Positions 23,618-31,202 of a DNA stretch of 31,257 nucleotides are shown here, one piece after another; position 1 is the stretch's first letter; each line of letters begins with the position of its first letter. Where the stretch lies: positions 1 through 31,257 of IMG/VR virus record IMGVR_UViG_3300042397_001572, one strand, 5' to 3'. The DNA comes from a virus. A program made the translations under genes and the position numbers. The notes beneath the pieces were generated by a model. The model searched no databases. It saw only the letters and a program-made list of their open reading frames with translations, and had not been told where the DNA came from.

Positions 23618-25702
23618 ATGACTGCTCCTATTAAAAACCTACGAGTAATACCCCGAGAAGCCGATTTTTTAGATAGAAAAATTGGCTCATCTGGTGAAAT
23701 CTTTTATGACCGCGATCAAAATACACTAAGACTGTATGATGGAAATCTATTAGGGGGAATTGTTCTTGCCAAGACAGATTTAACCAATATATCCAATGCT
23801 GTGTTCCTAGCCAAAGCTACTTCAGCAGGATTCAGTGGCGGAGTGCAGTCAGGCGTGGCTGGAAAAATAGCCTATTATCCGTCAAATGGTTCTCAAGTCA
23901 ATGACTTAACTGCTTTAACATGGTTAGATGACTCGACCAATACGCTGGTGTTATCAGGTGTAATAGATATCACAGGCCAAAAAAATCGCATCAGATTCCA
24001 TTGGGATACTCTAGCAGATCTTAACGCAGAAGTATCTCCTGTAGACTATCACGGCATGGTAGCACATGTGCATGACACAGGCAAACTGTATTATGCTCAT
24101 AACGGTGCTTGGGTGCCTGTGGCAGCAGAAAGCAGCCTCCCTAACTCATTTAGTACCATTGCAATAGCCGGACAGCCATCAGTGACTGCAGACACAACCG
24201 CAGATACTCTTACACTTGTAGCTGGTACTGGTATTACACTGACCACAAATGCTGGCACAGATACCATTACCATTACAGGCACAGCCAGCACAGGCAATAT
24301 AACCTTTGCGGCCAACACCATAGACAGCACAGATAGCACAGCTATCACAGTGACTCCGGCAGTAAATTTTGAATCAGATGTTGTAGTAGGTAATGAAATT
24401 GTATTCGCAGACGGTTCAAGACAGAGTACTTCTGCTGTTGGTGTACCAGGACCACAAGGTGAACAAGGTCCACCTGGGGCTTCAGGAGCAGGCACGGGCG
24501 ATGTACTCAGTGCCGGCGGCGGCTATGTGGACAATAGGATTGTTCGCTACGATGGAACCACAGGCACAATCATACAGGTCAGTAGTGCCAGCATATCAGA
24601 TGCTGGCCTGCTCACCGCTACCAGCTTCAGTGGTAACGGCAGTTTAATCACAGCTCTAAATGCCACTGAATTAACCAGCGGTACTATACCTAATGCCCGC
24701 TTTCCAGCTACTTTGCCTGCAACATCAGGTGTCAATCTAACCGCACTAAATGCCACACAACTAACTTCAGGCACAGTACCTGACGCACGATTCCCAGAGA
24801 CTCTGCCAGCAACATCGGGTGTCAATCTAACCGCACTGAATGCCACCCAACTGACTTCGGGCACTGTACCTATAGGTCGTATAGGAGCCACAGGCACACC
24901 TAGTGCCAGCACCTATTTAAGAGGCGACAACTCTTGGGCCGAGGCCACAGGGGGGAGTGCTTCAGACAGCTTTAGCACCATAGCGGTAGCAGGACAAAGT
25001 TCAGTGGTTGCTGATTCGGCTACAGACACATTGACTTTGGTAGCAGGATCAAACATAACCATAACCACAAATGCCGGTACAGATACCATAACTATTGCTG
25101 CTGCAGGTGGCGGGACTGCATCCGATAGTTTTGCTACAATTGCAGTAGCAGGACAAAGTTCAGTGGTTGCTGATTCGGCTACAGACACATTGACTTTGGT
25201 AGCAGGCACCGGTATTTCAATCACCACTGATGCCAGCACAGACACATTAACTATAAACAGCACAGTCACAGCAGGCGCCACAGCATTCACGGGACTTAGT
25301 GATGCAGTGTCTGCTTCATTAACTATAGATAAGATCTATCTACCTGCGATCACTATGCTGGTAGTAACCAATAACGGAGCCAGTGCATATCGATTTGATC
25401 AATACGGTGCTTCCGACGATCCTACAATTTTTGCTATCAATGGTACTACAATAGCATTTAATTTGCAAGCAACTGGACATCCATTTTTAATTCAAGATAA
25501 CACAGGTACTAATTTCAACACAGGACTCGTGCATGTAACTACGGCAGGAGTAGTGACTACAGGCTCCTCAGCACAAGGCAAAGATTCAGGAACATTGTAT
25601 TGGAAGATTCCCGACACTGCATCGGGTAGTTATAGATATCAGTGCGGAAGTCATGCTGCTATGATAGGAACTATCACAGTGAAAAACTTTGGCAGTATTT
25701 AA
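23618..25702 (+). CDS. Virion fibre with collagen-like segment and cupredoxin-like tip (694 aa)
   Basis: The N-terminal domain (FLDRKIGSSGEIFYDRDQNTLRLYDG) is the common head of marine phage structural proteins. The shaft has repeats of about 50 aa (FSTIA(V/I)AGQ.SV.AD...DTLTLVAG), a GPQGEQGPPGASGAG collagen-like piece (about 277-291) and 30-aa repeats of LTALNATQLTSGTVP. The C-terminal domain (about 590-694) contains TGHPFLIQ (His621) and YQCGSHAAMIGTITV (Cys676, His679, Met682), the ligand set of a cupredoxin. An exact 62-bp repeat lies inside. The stop codon shares TTAA with the convergent gene's stop. Inferred: an adhesin of the virion surface. Confidence 0.82.
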   Translation: MTAPIKNLRVIPREADFLDRKIGSSGEIFYDRDQNTLRLYDGNLLGGIVLAKTDLTNISNAVFLAKATSAGFSGGVQSGVAGKIAYYPSNGSQVNDLTALTWLDDSTNTLVLSGVIDITGQKNRIRFHWDTLADLNAEVSPVDYHGMVAHVHDTGKLYYAHNGAWVPVAAESSLPNSFSTIAIAGQPSVTADTTADTLTLVAGTGITLTTNAGTDTITITGTASTGNITFAANTIDSTDSTAITVTPAVNFESDVVVGNEIVFADGSRQSTSAVGVPGPQGEQGPPGASGAGTGDVLSAGGGYVDNRIVRYDGTTGTIIQVSSASISDAGLLTATSFSGNGSLITALNATELTSGTIPNARFPATLPATSGVNLTALNATQLTSGTVPDARFPETLPATSGVNLTALNATQLTSGTVPIGRIGATGTPSASTYLRGDNSWAEATGGSASDSFSTIAVAGQSSVVADSATDTLTLVAGSNITITTNAGTDTITIAAAGGGTASDSFATIAVAGQSSVVADSATDTLTLVAGTGISITTDASTDTLTINSTVTAGATAFTGLSDAVSASLTIDKIYLPAITMLVVTNNGASAYRFDQYGASDDPTIFAINGTTIAFNLQATGHPFLIQDNTGTNFNTGLVHVTTAGVVTTGSSAQGKDSGTLYWKIPDTASGSYRYQCGSHAAMIGTITVKNFGSI
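24645..24880 (+). repeat. 90-nt tandem repeats in fibre gene
   Basis: Two near-identical 90-nt units (for example 24721-24747 and 24811-24837 differ at one base) follow a more diverged copy. They encode 30 residues each with the core LTALNATQLTSGTVP. This fits shaft elongation by tandem duplication. Confidence 0.8.
24986..25206 (+). repeat. 62-bp perfect direct repeat in fibre gene
   Basis: Positions 24986-25047 and 25145-25206 are identical over 62 bases and offset by 159 nt (53 codons). Identical codon use implies recent duplication or gene conversion. Confidence 0.88.
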
Positions 25703-25977
25703 TTTTTCTGCGCTTGTGACCAGTCTCTAATTCTTGTTTCTAATTTTTTTCGTATGTCAGTGATATCCTGTTTCATATCACCTCCCATAGTAGGCAGCTG
25801 ACGACTGTAAATCATCTCCATGTGCATGCTGTCTAATTTTTTTATTTCCGCAATTAGTTTATTCAACAGTTGTTGAGATTCTTGTTTGACTGGGCCGTCA
25901 GGCATGGTGCCTATAGCAGCACGATATTTTGCGCAGTCCTCTTGAAATCTACTGGACCTTTGTAATAGATTTGACAT
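25699..25977 (-). CDS. Small helical hypothetical protein (92 aa)
   Basis: The protein is short and almost all helical, rich in Lys, Gln, Glu and Leu (VKQESQQLLNKLIAEIKKLD, RKKLETRIRDWSQAQ), consistent with a coiled coil. There is no signal peptide. It is the last gene of the neck-protein operon and overlaps the upstream gene by 29 nt. I do not recognise the family. A structural or assembly cofactor is possible from context only. Confidence 0.6.
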   Translation of the reverse strand: MSNLLQRSSRFQEDCAKYRAAIGTMPDGPVKQESQQLLNKLIAEIKKLDSMHMEMIYSRQLPTMGGDMKQDITDIRKKLETRIRDWSQAQKN

Positions 25978-26347
25978 TTTCCAACTCCAATATGGTTTCT
26001 ATTTTTACACGTATTACTTGATTATTTAATGTGGTGCGTAGGCCTGAATGTAATTGTTTGGGCAAATGATTCAAATCTGCCCAACATACTGTGGCTGACA
26101 CTGTGGTCAAAAATTCTTGCTCTACTACACATACATATGTTCCGTATTCAAACCCACGATCTTCTGATAGATACAGCTCGATAGGTACTATACGACCCTG
26201 TGAGTATTGAGTCATTAGTGCGTGTGCATCCTCTAAGAGACTGTTGTTACGCTGAAATGTAGGCACGGTCCATCGATCGTTGTCTAGGATCAGTAGGATT
26301 CTACCTGTGGTTTTAGCTAAGAATAATAATCCGGCACGCTGTTGCAT
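25949..26347 (-). CDS. Nudix-fold protein with lost Nudix box (about 132 aa)
   Basis: The segment AGLLFLAKTTGRILLILDND is the usual first strand pair of a Nudix domain, followed by RWTVPTFQRNNSLLEDAHAL where the G-x5-E-x7-REUxEE catalytic box would be. The box glycine, glutamates and arginine are not conserved, so hydrolase activity is doubtful. The end (WADLNHLPKQLHSGLRTTLNN) matches a Nudix C-terminus. Start chosen at the ATG at 26347, where family-like sequence begins just after the gp15 stop; an upstream ATG at 26383 would add 12 residues and overlap gp15 by 28 nt. Confidence 0.68.
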   Translation of the reverse strand: MQQRAGLLFLAKTTGRILLILDNDRWTVPTFQRNNSLLEDAHALMTQYSQGRIVPIELYLSEDRGFEYGTYVCVVEQEFLTTVSATVCWADLNHLPKQLHSGLRTTLNNQVIRVKIETILELENVKSITKVQ

Positions 26348-26355
26348 GCAGATAC

Positions 26356-27933
26356 TTATCCGCCTGCTGCTTTGAAGTTCCATTCTCCTGGCATATACTC
26401 GCCTTCAAACGCCTTGAGCCATTGATCACCGTCCCACTTATACTTGATTCCTGTGCGAATATTTTGGATATGAGTGGGGGAGAATGTTTCCCCGGCCATA
26501 TCGGCAGCTTCTAATGTGTTGTCCACAGGATTCCAAACGGTAGCCCATGTCTGTCCAGTCCATTCTACAATGGAGTTGGCTATGATAACAGGATCTGTTC
26601 CGTCTTGGTTTTCCCAACTTGAGTCGTTGTTGCTGGGATTGCGCCAAGCCTGTGGTCCTCTGTATGGAATCCGTGTGCTGTCTGCTGGGTTAGAAGGCAG
26701 ATTAATGTATCCTCCACGATTCTCACTGTTGTTGACATCATCTAACATTAGGAATCGCAGTCCTAATGGTATCTGTGCATGCGATCCGTATACTTCTAGG
26801 GGATTGTACTTGTAAGGATCTATAATGGCGTCCACTGTACCTCTAGCAGCAATTCCCGGAATTGTGCTGGCTATGTCGTCATTGGCAGGGTATGTGTCTG
26901 CATCTAGAGTCACCGTGAGTACAGTAGCGTCTAAAGGGTTGATCACAAACGTTCCTACTATTTCAAATCCGCTGAATTTCTTAAACCACACTTCACTGCC
27001 CGGTACATATCCGCCTTGTACTTCTAAAATCTTAGCCCACTCTACAGGCTCACCATTTTTGTATTCACGCTGATCAAGCCCAGTTGATATCACTGCGTCT
27101 GTGGGATTCACTATCGTGAGATCATATTGGTTGTCATTGACTGAACCGGTGTTAGATTTAAACAGCAACACTCGATAACGTCCGTATGTTTTTCCAGCTA
27201 ATGAAGTGTTAGGCTGTGAAGTATTGTATATGAGATCTGAAAGATTTAATACTTCACCTTGTTCTGTAAACACATTGGCCACTATGCTCTGTACTATGCC
27301 TAGCTTTTTAACCTTGGCTGGTGGTGATATAAATATCGGCATTTCAAAATCCATACTGCAGATGTCTATGTCTGATTCTGCACCTTGAGGAATAGTTCTG
27401 CTGGAAAAATTAGTGCTGGTCAAATACATGGCACTGAGACTGGTCCAGTCTATGTAGTTGTCTGTGGTCTGTAGTTCCAGGCTGGGATTAAACAGCACCA
27501 ATATCTGTTCTAACAATTGCAGTTTTTGATCTGTATTTGAGGTCCACAGATCGGCTTTCATAGTCAGTTTGAACGGAGTGGGCATGAGTCTTTCAACCGT
27601 GTAACTGCCGCCTTGAGCGCCAGCGTATTCTCTAGTACCACTGGCGTCTGTGAATCTACGTTCTCTTATGTGTATCTTAGATACAAATGTGGGATCACTG
27701 AGTCTACTGGTGTCCATTTCGATGCCTGTGATATAGCAGGCAATCCTTGGCACAGTGGGCATTTTGTTTTCTGAATTGTCTTTGATCATGCTGGCCACTT
27801 GTCTAGTCAAGTCGCCGTACATTACAGGTATCTGTTTCTGCTCACCGTCCCCGGCTTGATATTTAAATCCAATGAACACACGCATGAATTGTGTAACATA
27901 GCGTCTTATCTGTCCGTCATAGTGAAAATCCAT
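26356..27933 (-). CDS. 15: Tail sheath stabiliser/terminator, gp15-like, enlarged (525 aa)
   Basis: The N-terminal about 220 residues align by eye with T4 gp15: FHYDGQIRRYVTQFMRVFIG, KQIPVMYGDLTRQVASMIKD, a PTPFKLTMKADLWTSNTDQK segment, LQLLEQILVLFNPSLELQT, and MDFEMPIFISPPAKVKKLG. gp15 caps the tail tube and sheath and joins the tail to the neck. T4 gp15 is 272 aa; here an extra C-terminal part of roughly 250 residues contains short domains with aromatic motifs (WTGQTWATVWN, KWDGDQWLKAF) like those of surface proteins. The start overlaps the gp14-like stop (TAATG). Confidence 0.84.
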   Translation of the reverse strand: MDFHYDGQIRRYVTQFMRVFIGFKYQAGDGEQKQIPVMYGDLTRQVASMIKDNSENKMPTVPRIACYITGIEMDTSRLSDPTFVSKIHIRERRFTDASGTREYAGAQGGSYTVERLMPTPFKLTMKADLWTSNTDQKLQLLEQILVLFNPSLELQTTDNYIDWTSLSAMYLTSTNFSSRTIPQGAESDIDICSMDFEMPIFISPPAKVKKLGIVQSIVANVFTEQGEVLNLSDLIYNTSQPNTSLAGKTYGRYRVLLFKSNTGSVNDNQYDLTIVNPTDAVISTGLDQREYKNGEPVEWAKILEVQGGYVPGSEVWFKKFSGFEIVGTFVINPLDATVLTVTLDADTYPANDDIASTIPGIAARGTVDAIIDPYKYNPLEVYGSHAQIPLGLRFLMLDDVNNSENRGGYINLPSNPADSTRIPYRGPQAWRNPSNNDSSWENQDGTDPVIIANSIVEWTGQTWATVWNPVDNTLEAADMAGETFSPTHIQNIRTGIKYKWDGDQWLKAFEGEYMPGEWNFKAAGG

Positions 27934-29327
27934 TATAGGTCTGCCTCAGGTCTAAGAGCCTTGCTGAGACTCTGCTTTTCTTTGACTGTGTGTCCGTCTA
28001 TGGTACTCACAGTAGGATTATTAATGAATGTGGCCTTCTGGGTCTGTCTTACATCTTTGCCTGCAAATGTGCCGGCGGCCACATCGCTGGCTCCAAGATT
28101 GCTCATAGTCATGCGCACATTATCTTCAAATTTACGCCATCTTGCCCCGTCGAATCTAAACAGTCTGTTGGGTAGATAATCTGTTCGCAGTGCAAACTGT
28201 CCATTGATAGGATTGTTCGGGAAAGAAATGCCTGCGGTAAAAGGAGCACCATTAGGAGGCACACCGTCTTCGGTTAGATAGCCATCATATCCATCTCCGT
28301 CTGACGTTAATATTACGCTGCTGGCAGTCTGCCCGACATACACAGGATTGCCGTCTGTGTCATACAACAGATTACCAGCTTCGTCGGTAGCCTGCGTAGC
28401 AGCATCTACTGTGACGTCTGTGGCATCTGTACTGGCCAATTCTACATCGCCGTCGGCAGTACGTTGCAGTGTGTAGTACTTGCTGGTGTCGTAGCCGCTG
28501 CGTGGTGCATCTGCTTCTGCTTGATTTAATACCGCAGCAGTGATCTGCATTTCTTTTTCGTAGGTGCTGACTACATCTCTCAGCGTATCAGCTAACGCAA
28601 AATAAGTAGTGTTAGGAGGAGCCACACCCGTGACTTCTTGGATTACCTGATATTTTTTGCCGTTGGCAGCAAGTACAACATCATTAGGATAGTATGTTAC
28701 GGTCGAGTTGTAAGTGCCTTTGTAGAATTCTCTGTCTGCGATATCGTCTAAGATCTGCTTGAATTCTTGACTGTCTACTAATGGCTTGCACTTGGCACGA
28801 TACAGATGTGGGTACCATGTGGCTGAAAATCCTTCTGCTGCTCTGCTGACTTCTTCAATCACAAAGAAACGTTTCAGCGCAAATGTCAAATCATTAAGAG
28901 CATACTCGTCTTTGAGGTGCGGCAGTTCTATAACATCGCCTGCTATAATTTTACGACCTAATTTTTCTACAGTATCCGTGATGTGGAAAGTGATAAAAAT
29001 AGTGTCATTCTGCAGGAACAAGCCGAACTGGCTGAGGTTAAAATCAATATCAGATATATTGTAGACTCCGCGCATCACATATACATCAGGATCATACTTG
29101 CGATCTCTATTTTCTAAAAACAATAGATCCTGTATGTTTGCTACATTATCAGTAGTGTAGTTAGGAGTGCTTGGAGTATCGCCCTGTATAGCTGTACCAG
29201 GACCTATGTATCTGTGCACCAGCACATCTGTACCGCCAACTTGGAACATTTCCCAGGCGGATCTATCTATAAAGCGGAAATCGTTGCCCTTTTCGGGACG
29301 GTATAAACTGAGTCTTGGCATAGTCAT
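27933..29327 (-). CDS. 14: Neck protein, gp14-like, enlarged (464 aa)
   Basis: The first about 200 residues resemble the neck protein gp14: PRLSLYRPEKGNDFRFIDRS, GTDVLVHRYIG, KIIAGDVIELPHLKDEYALN and FFVIEEVSRAAEGFSATWYP, LYRAKCKPLVDSQEFKQILD. T4 gp14 is 256 aa. The extra C-terminal part has an aromatic module (YNSTVTYYPNDVVLAANGKK) like those of the giant adhesin, and LFRFDGARWRKFED. gp13/gp14 form the head-tail neck. The second ATG at 29321 (MPRLSLYRPEK) may be the true start. No good ribosome-binding site is seen before either. Confidence 0.8.
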   Translation of the reverse strand: MTMPRLSLYRPEKGNDFRFIDRSAWEMFQVGGTDVLVHRYIGPGTAIQGDTPSTPNYTTDNVANIQDLLFLENRDRKYDPDVYVMRGVYNISDIDFNLSQFGLFLQNDTIFITFHITDTVEKLGRKIIAGDVIELPHLKDEYALNDLTFALKRFFVIEEVSRAAEGFSATWYPHLYRAKCKPLVDSQEFKQILDDIADREFYKGTYNSTVTYYPNDVVLAANGKKYQVIQEVTGVAPPNTTYFALADTLRDVVSTYEKEMQITAAVLNQAEADAPRSGYDTSKYYTLQRTADGDVELASTDATDVTVDAATQATDEAGNLLYDTDGNPVYVGQTASSVILTSDGDGYDGYLTEDGVPPNGAPFTAGISFPNNPINGQFALRTDYLPNRLFRFDGARWRKFEDNVRMTMSNLGASDVAAGTFAGKDVRQTQKATFINNPTVSTIDGHTVKEKQSLSKALRPEADL

Positions 29328-29335
29328 ATATTTAC
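29328..29335 (-). promoter_or_regulatory. Possible late promoter motif GTAAATAT abutting gp14 start
   Basis: GTAAATAT directly abuts the first ATG on the minus strand. If used as a late -10 element, transcription would begin near the second ATG (29321). Weak, because the first position departs from the usual motif. Confidence 0.35.
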
Positions 29336-29341
29336 CGCTAC

Positions 29342-29349
29342 GATAAATA
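29342..29349 (+). promoter_or_regulatory. Late promoter motif GATAAATA abutting gp13 start
   Basis: GATAAATA ends 5 nt before the gp13 ATG, leaving no room for a ribosome-binding site if transcription starts at the usual distance. It suggests a leaderless late transcript, or that the mRNA begins further upstream. Confidence 0.5.
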
Positions 29350-29354
29350 CTCGT

Positions 29355-30110
29355 ATGAGCACATCAGACCAAGCCAAAAATTCTGTTTACAACTACTGCA
29401 AAACCATGCTAGGCGATGGTATGGTAGATGTAGAACTAGATCCCATCCATTACGACACAGCACTTAATCGTGCTCTAGCAGTTTTCCGCCAGCGTAGCGA
29501 TAACGCTGTGGAAGAAAGCTATATGTTTTTAACCTTAACTGAGAGTACCAACGAGTATATATTACCTAAAGAAATACAACAGGTACGTCAAATATTCCGC
29601 AGATCAGTGGGCTCGAGAACTGGCAACGGCACAGGCGGTACAGTATTTGAACCATTTAATTTGGCCTATGCCAATACCTACCTGTTAAGCAGCACTAACA
29701 TGGGCGGTTTACTAACATATGAATTGTTTAGTCAGTATCAGGAATTAGTGGGTAAGATGTTTGGTAGCTACATTAATTTTACTTGGAATCCACAAAATCA
29801 TAAAATTATCATACATCAACGCCCTCGAGGCGAAGAAAGTGTTATGCTAATGGTGTATAATACCAAGCCAGACTTTGCTATCATAGACGATGTGTATTCT
29901 GGACAATGGATCAAGGACTACGCTCTGGCCAACTGCAAGATGATGCTAGGACAAGCTCGCAGCAAGTTTGGACAGATTGCAGGACCACAAGGTGGCACAC
30001 AGCTCAACGGCACAGCACTGATCACAGAAGGCCAAACCGAAATAGAAAAACTAATGGAAGATCTCAAAACTGGTATTACTACACAGGGTTGGGGTTGGAT
30101 AACTGGTTGA
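29355..30110 (+). CDS. 13: Neck protein, gp13-like (251 aa)
   Basis: The N-terminal part (VYNYCKTMLGDGMVDVELDP, HYDTALNRALAVFRQRSDNA, SYMFLTLTESTNEYILPKEI) is the helical then strand pattern of T4-like gp13 neck proteins; a conserved RQIFRR segment and FTWNPQNHKIIIHQRPRGEE follow. gp13 and gp14 join the filled head to the tail. The gene is divergent from gp14 with a 27-nt gap. The stop codon lies within the -35 box of the next gene's promoter. Confidence 0.78.
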   Translation: MSTSDQAKNSVYNYCKTMLGDGMVDVELDPIHYDTALNRALAVFRQRSDNAVEESYMFLTLTESTNEYILPKEIQQVRQIFRRSVGSRTGNGTGGTVFEPFNLAYANTYLLSSTNMGGLLTYELFSQYQELVGKMFGSYINFTWNPQNHKIIIHQRPRGEESVMLMVYNTKPDFAIIDDVYSGQWIKDYALANCKMMLGQARSKFGQIAGPQGGTQLNGTALITEGQTEIEKLMEDLKTGITTQGWGWITG

Positions 30111-30136
30111 CATCTTAATTTCACACATGTTATAAT
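30107..30136 (+). promoter_or_regulatory. Consensus sigma-70-type promoter
   Basis: TTGACA (30107-30112) and TATAAT (30131-30136) are separated by 18 nt. Both hexamers are perfect. The gp13 stop TGA lies in the -35 box. It precedes the dNMP kinase, a nucleotide-metabolism gene expected early, whereas the structural genes have late motifs. Confidence 0.82.
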
Positions 30137-30156
30137 TGTTCTAAAGGGGACAATTT

Positions 30157-30813
30157 ATGATCATAGGTGTATGCGGTTTTATAGGCTCGGGCAAAGACAC
30201 CGTAGCCGACTATCTAGTCAATTTTCACGAATTTCGCAGAGAAAGTTTTGCTTCGACACTCAAAGACGCTGTAGCCAGTGTGTTTGGATGGGATCGAACT
30301 CTGCTGGAAGGACGCACTGCACAGGCTCGTGAGTGGCGAGAACAAGTTGATCCTTGGTGGGCAGAACGCTTAGACATGCCTACATTAACTCCTAGATGGG
30401 TTCTACAATACTGGGGCACTGAAGTATGTCGTAGATCGTTTCACGATGACATATGGATCGCTTCGCTGGAAAACAAGCTTCGTATGAGCAAGGACCATAT
30501 TGTGATTTCAGACTGTAGATTCCCCAACGAAATCAAATCAATTAAAGATGCAGGTGGCCAGATTGTTTGGGTACAACGTGGAGAATTACCTGAGTGGTAT
30601 GCTGATGCTATCAGTGCTAATCAAGGCAATAACGTAGGTCTTAATGCCATGAAGATGCGCAAAATACATGCATCAGAATGGGCATGGTTGGGCAGTGAGT
30701 TTGACAGCATTGTCAATAACAATGGTACCATCGATGAACTATATCGTCAGAGTGCAGAACTAATAGTCAGCCACAAGATCGCCTTGTCGCCAAGTAATTC
30801 CCTCTTTGCCTAA
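30157..30813 (+). CDS. 1: Deoxynucleoside monophosphate kinase, gp1-like (218 aa)
   Basis: This enzyme phosphorylates dNMPs to dNDPs for phage DNA synthesis. The P-loop GFIGSGKDT (7-15) follows MIIGVC. Then come DYLVNFHEFRRESFASTLKD, WDRTLLEGRTAQAREWREQV, PRWVLQYWGTEVCRRSFHDD and VISDCRFPNEIKSI. This is the T4 gene 1 type layout. The length of 218 is close to the usual size (T4 gp1 about 241). It has its own sigma-70-type promoter and an AAAGGGG ribosome-binding site. Its 3' end overlaps the convergent endonuclease gene by 54 nt. Confidence 0.92.
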   Translation: MIIGVCGFIGSGKDTVADYLVNFHEFRRESFASTLKDAVASVFGWDRTLLEGRTAQAREWREQVDPWWAERLDMPTLTPRWVLQYWGTEVCRRSFHDDIWIASLENKLRMSKDHIVISDCRFPNEIKSIKDAGGQIVWVQRGELPEWYADAISANQGNNVGLNAMKMRKIHASEWAWLGSEFDSIVNNNGTIDELYRQSAELIVSHKIALSPSNSLFA

Positions 30814-31098
30814 GATAGCAGCACAGTTCAAGCACACGGTTTTGAGATTATTTGGTCTGCAGTTGTTGAGATTTTCATCTATGTGGAACACCCTAAACAC
30901 TTCTGTGTGCGGACTTTTGCACCCGCATTTTTCACACACGGTCTTGGGTTTGTATCCTGCACGTTGCCAACGAGGAATATGCGCACCCGCACCGTGTGAT
31001 AAACAGATTTCACAGAGTGTTCTATAGTAGGCACGAGAGTCTTTGTAGTAATTAATGGCTCTAGGTCTCTGTGCGCAGGCCTTGCATAGTGGTCGCAT
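30760..31098 (-). CDS. HNH/endonuclease VII-like nuclease (112 aa)
   Basis: The sequence has two Cys pairs in the first zinc element (Cys5/Cys8, Cys29/Cys32) and a second set (Cys55/Cys58, Cys89/Cys92) enclosing FHIDENLNNCRPNNLKT with His72, Asp74 and Asn residues. This is a zinc-stapled beta-beta-alpha-metal nuclease pattern, as in T4 endonuclease VII (gp49) and small phage HNH enzymes. Endonuclease VII resolves branched DNA before packaging. T4 gp49 is 157 aa, so this one is short. It runs antisense into the last 54 nt of the dNMP kinase gene. Confidence 0.78.
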   Translation of the reverse strand: MRPLCKACAQRPRAINYYKDSRAYYRTLCEICLSHGAGAHIPRWQRAGYKPKTVCEKCGCKSPHTEVFRVFHIDENLNNCRPNNLKTVCLNCAAILGKEGITWRQGDLVADY

Positions 31099-31101
31099 GT
31101 G

Positions 31102-31109
31102 ATATTTAC
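31102..31109 (-). promoter_or_regulatory. Possible late motif GTAAATAT before endonuclease
   Basis: GTAAATAT ends 3 nt before the ATG. An upstream AAAGGG could instead be the ribosome-binding site, so the octamer may be incidental. Confidence 0.25.
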
Positions 31110-31162
31110 CCTTTTAGACCCCTTTTGTTATGCACCTAACTCGCTGTTTTTGGAATAGTATG

Positions 31163-31170
31163 CTAAATAT
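31163..31170 (+). promoter_or_regulatory. Late promoter motif CTAAATAT before tail sheath
   Basis: Plus-strand CTAAATAT lies 32 nt before the tail-sheath ATG, with an AGGAGA ribosome-binding site at 31189-31194. A strong late promoter is expected for this abundant protein, which supports reading the octamer as this phage's late motif. Confidence 0.7.
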
Positions 31171-31202
31171 TATGAGCAACTATTACCAGGAGAATAGGCG
31201 AT

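Noticed and set aside
26474-27073. Plus-strand ORFs opposite gp15
   Set aside because: They mirror the gp15-like coding sequence and have no independent support.
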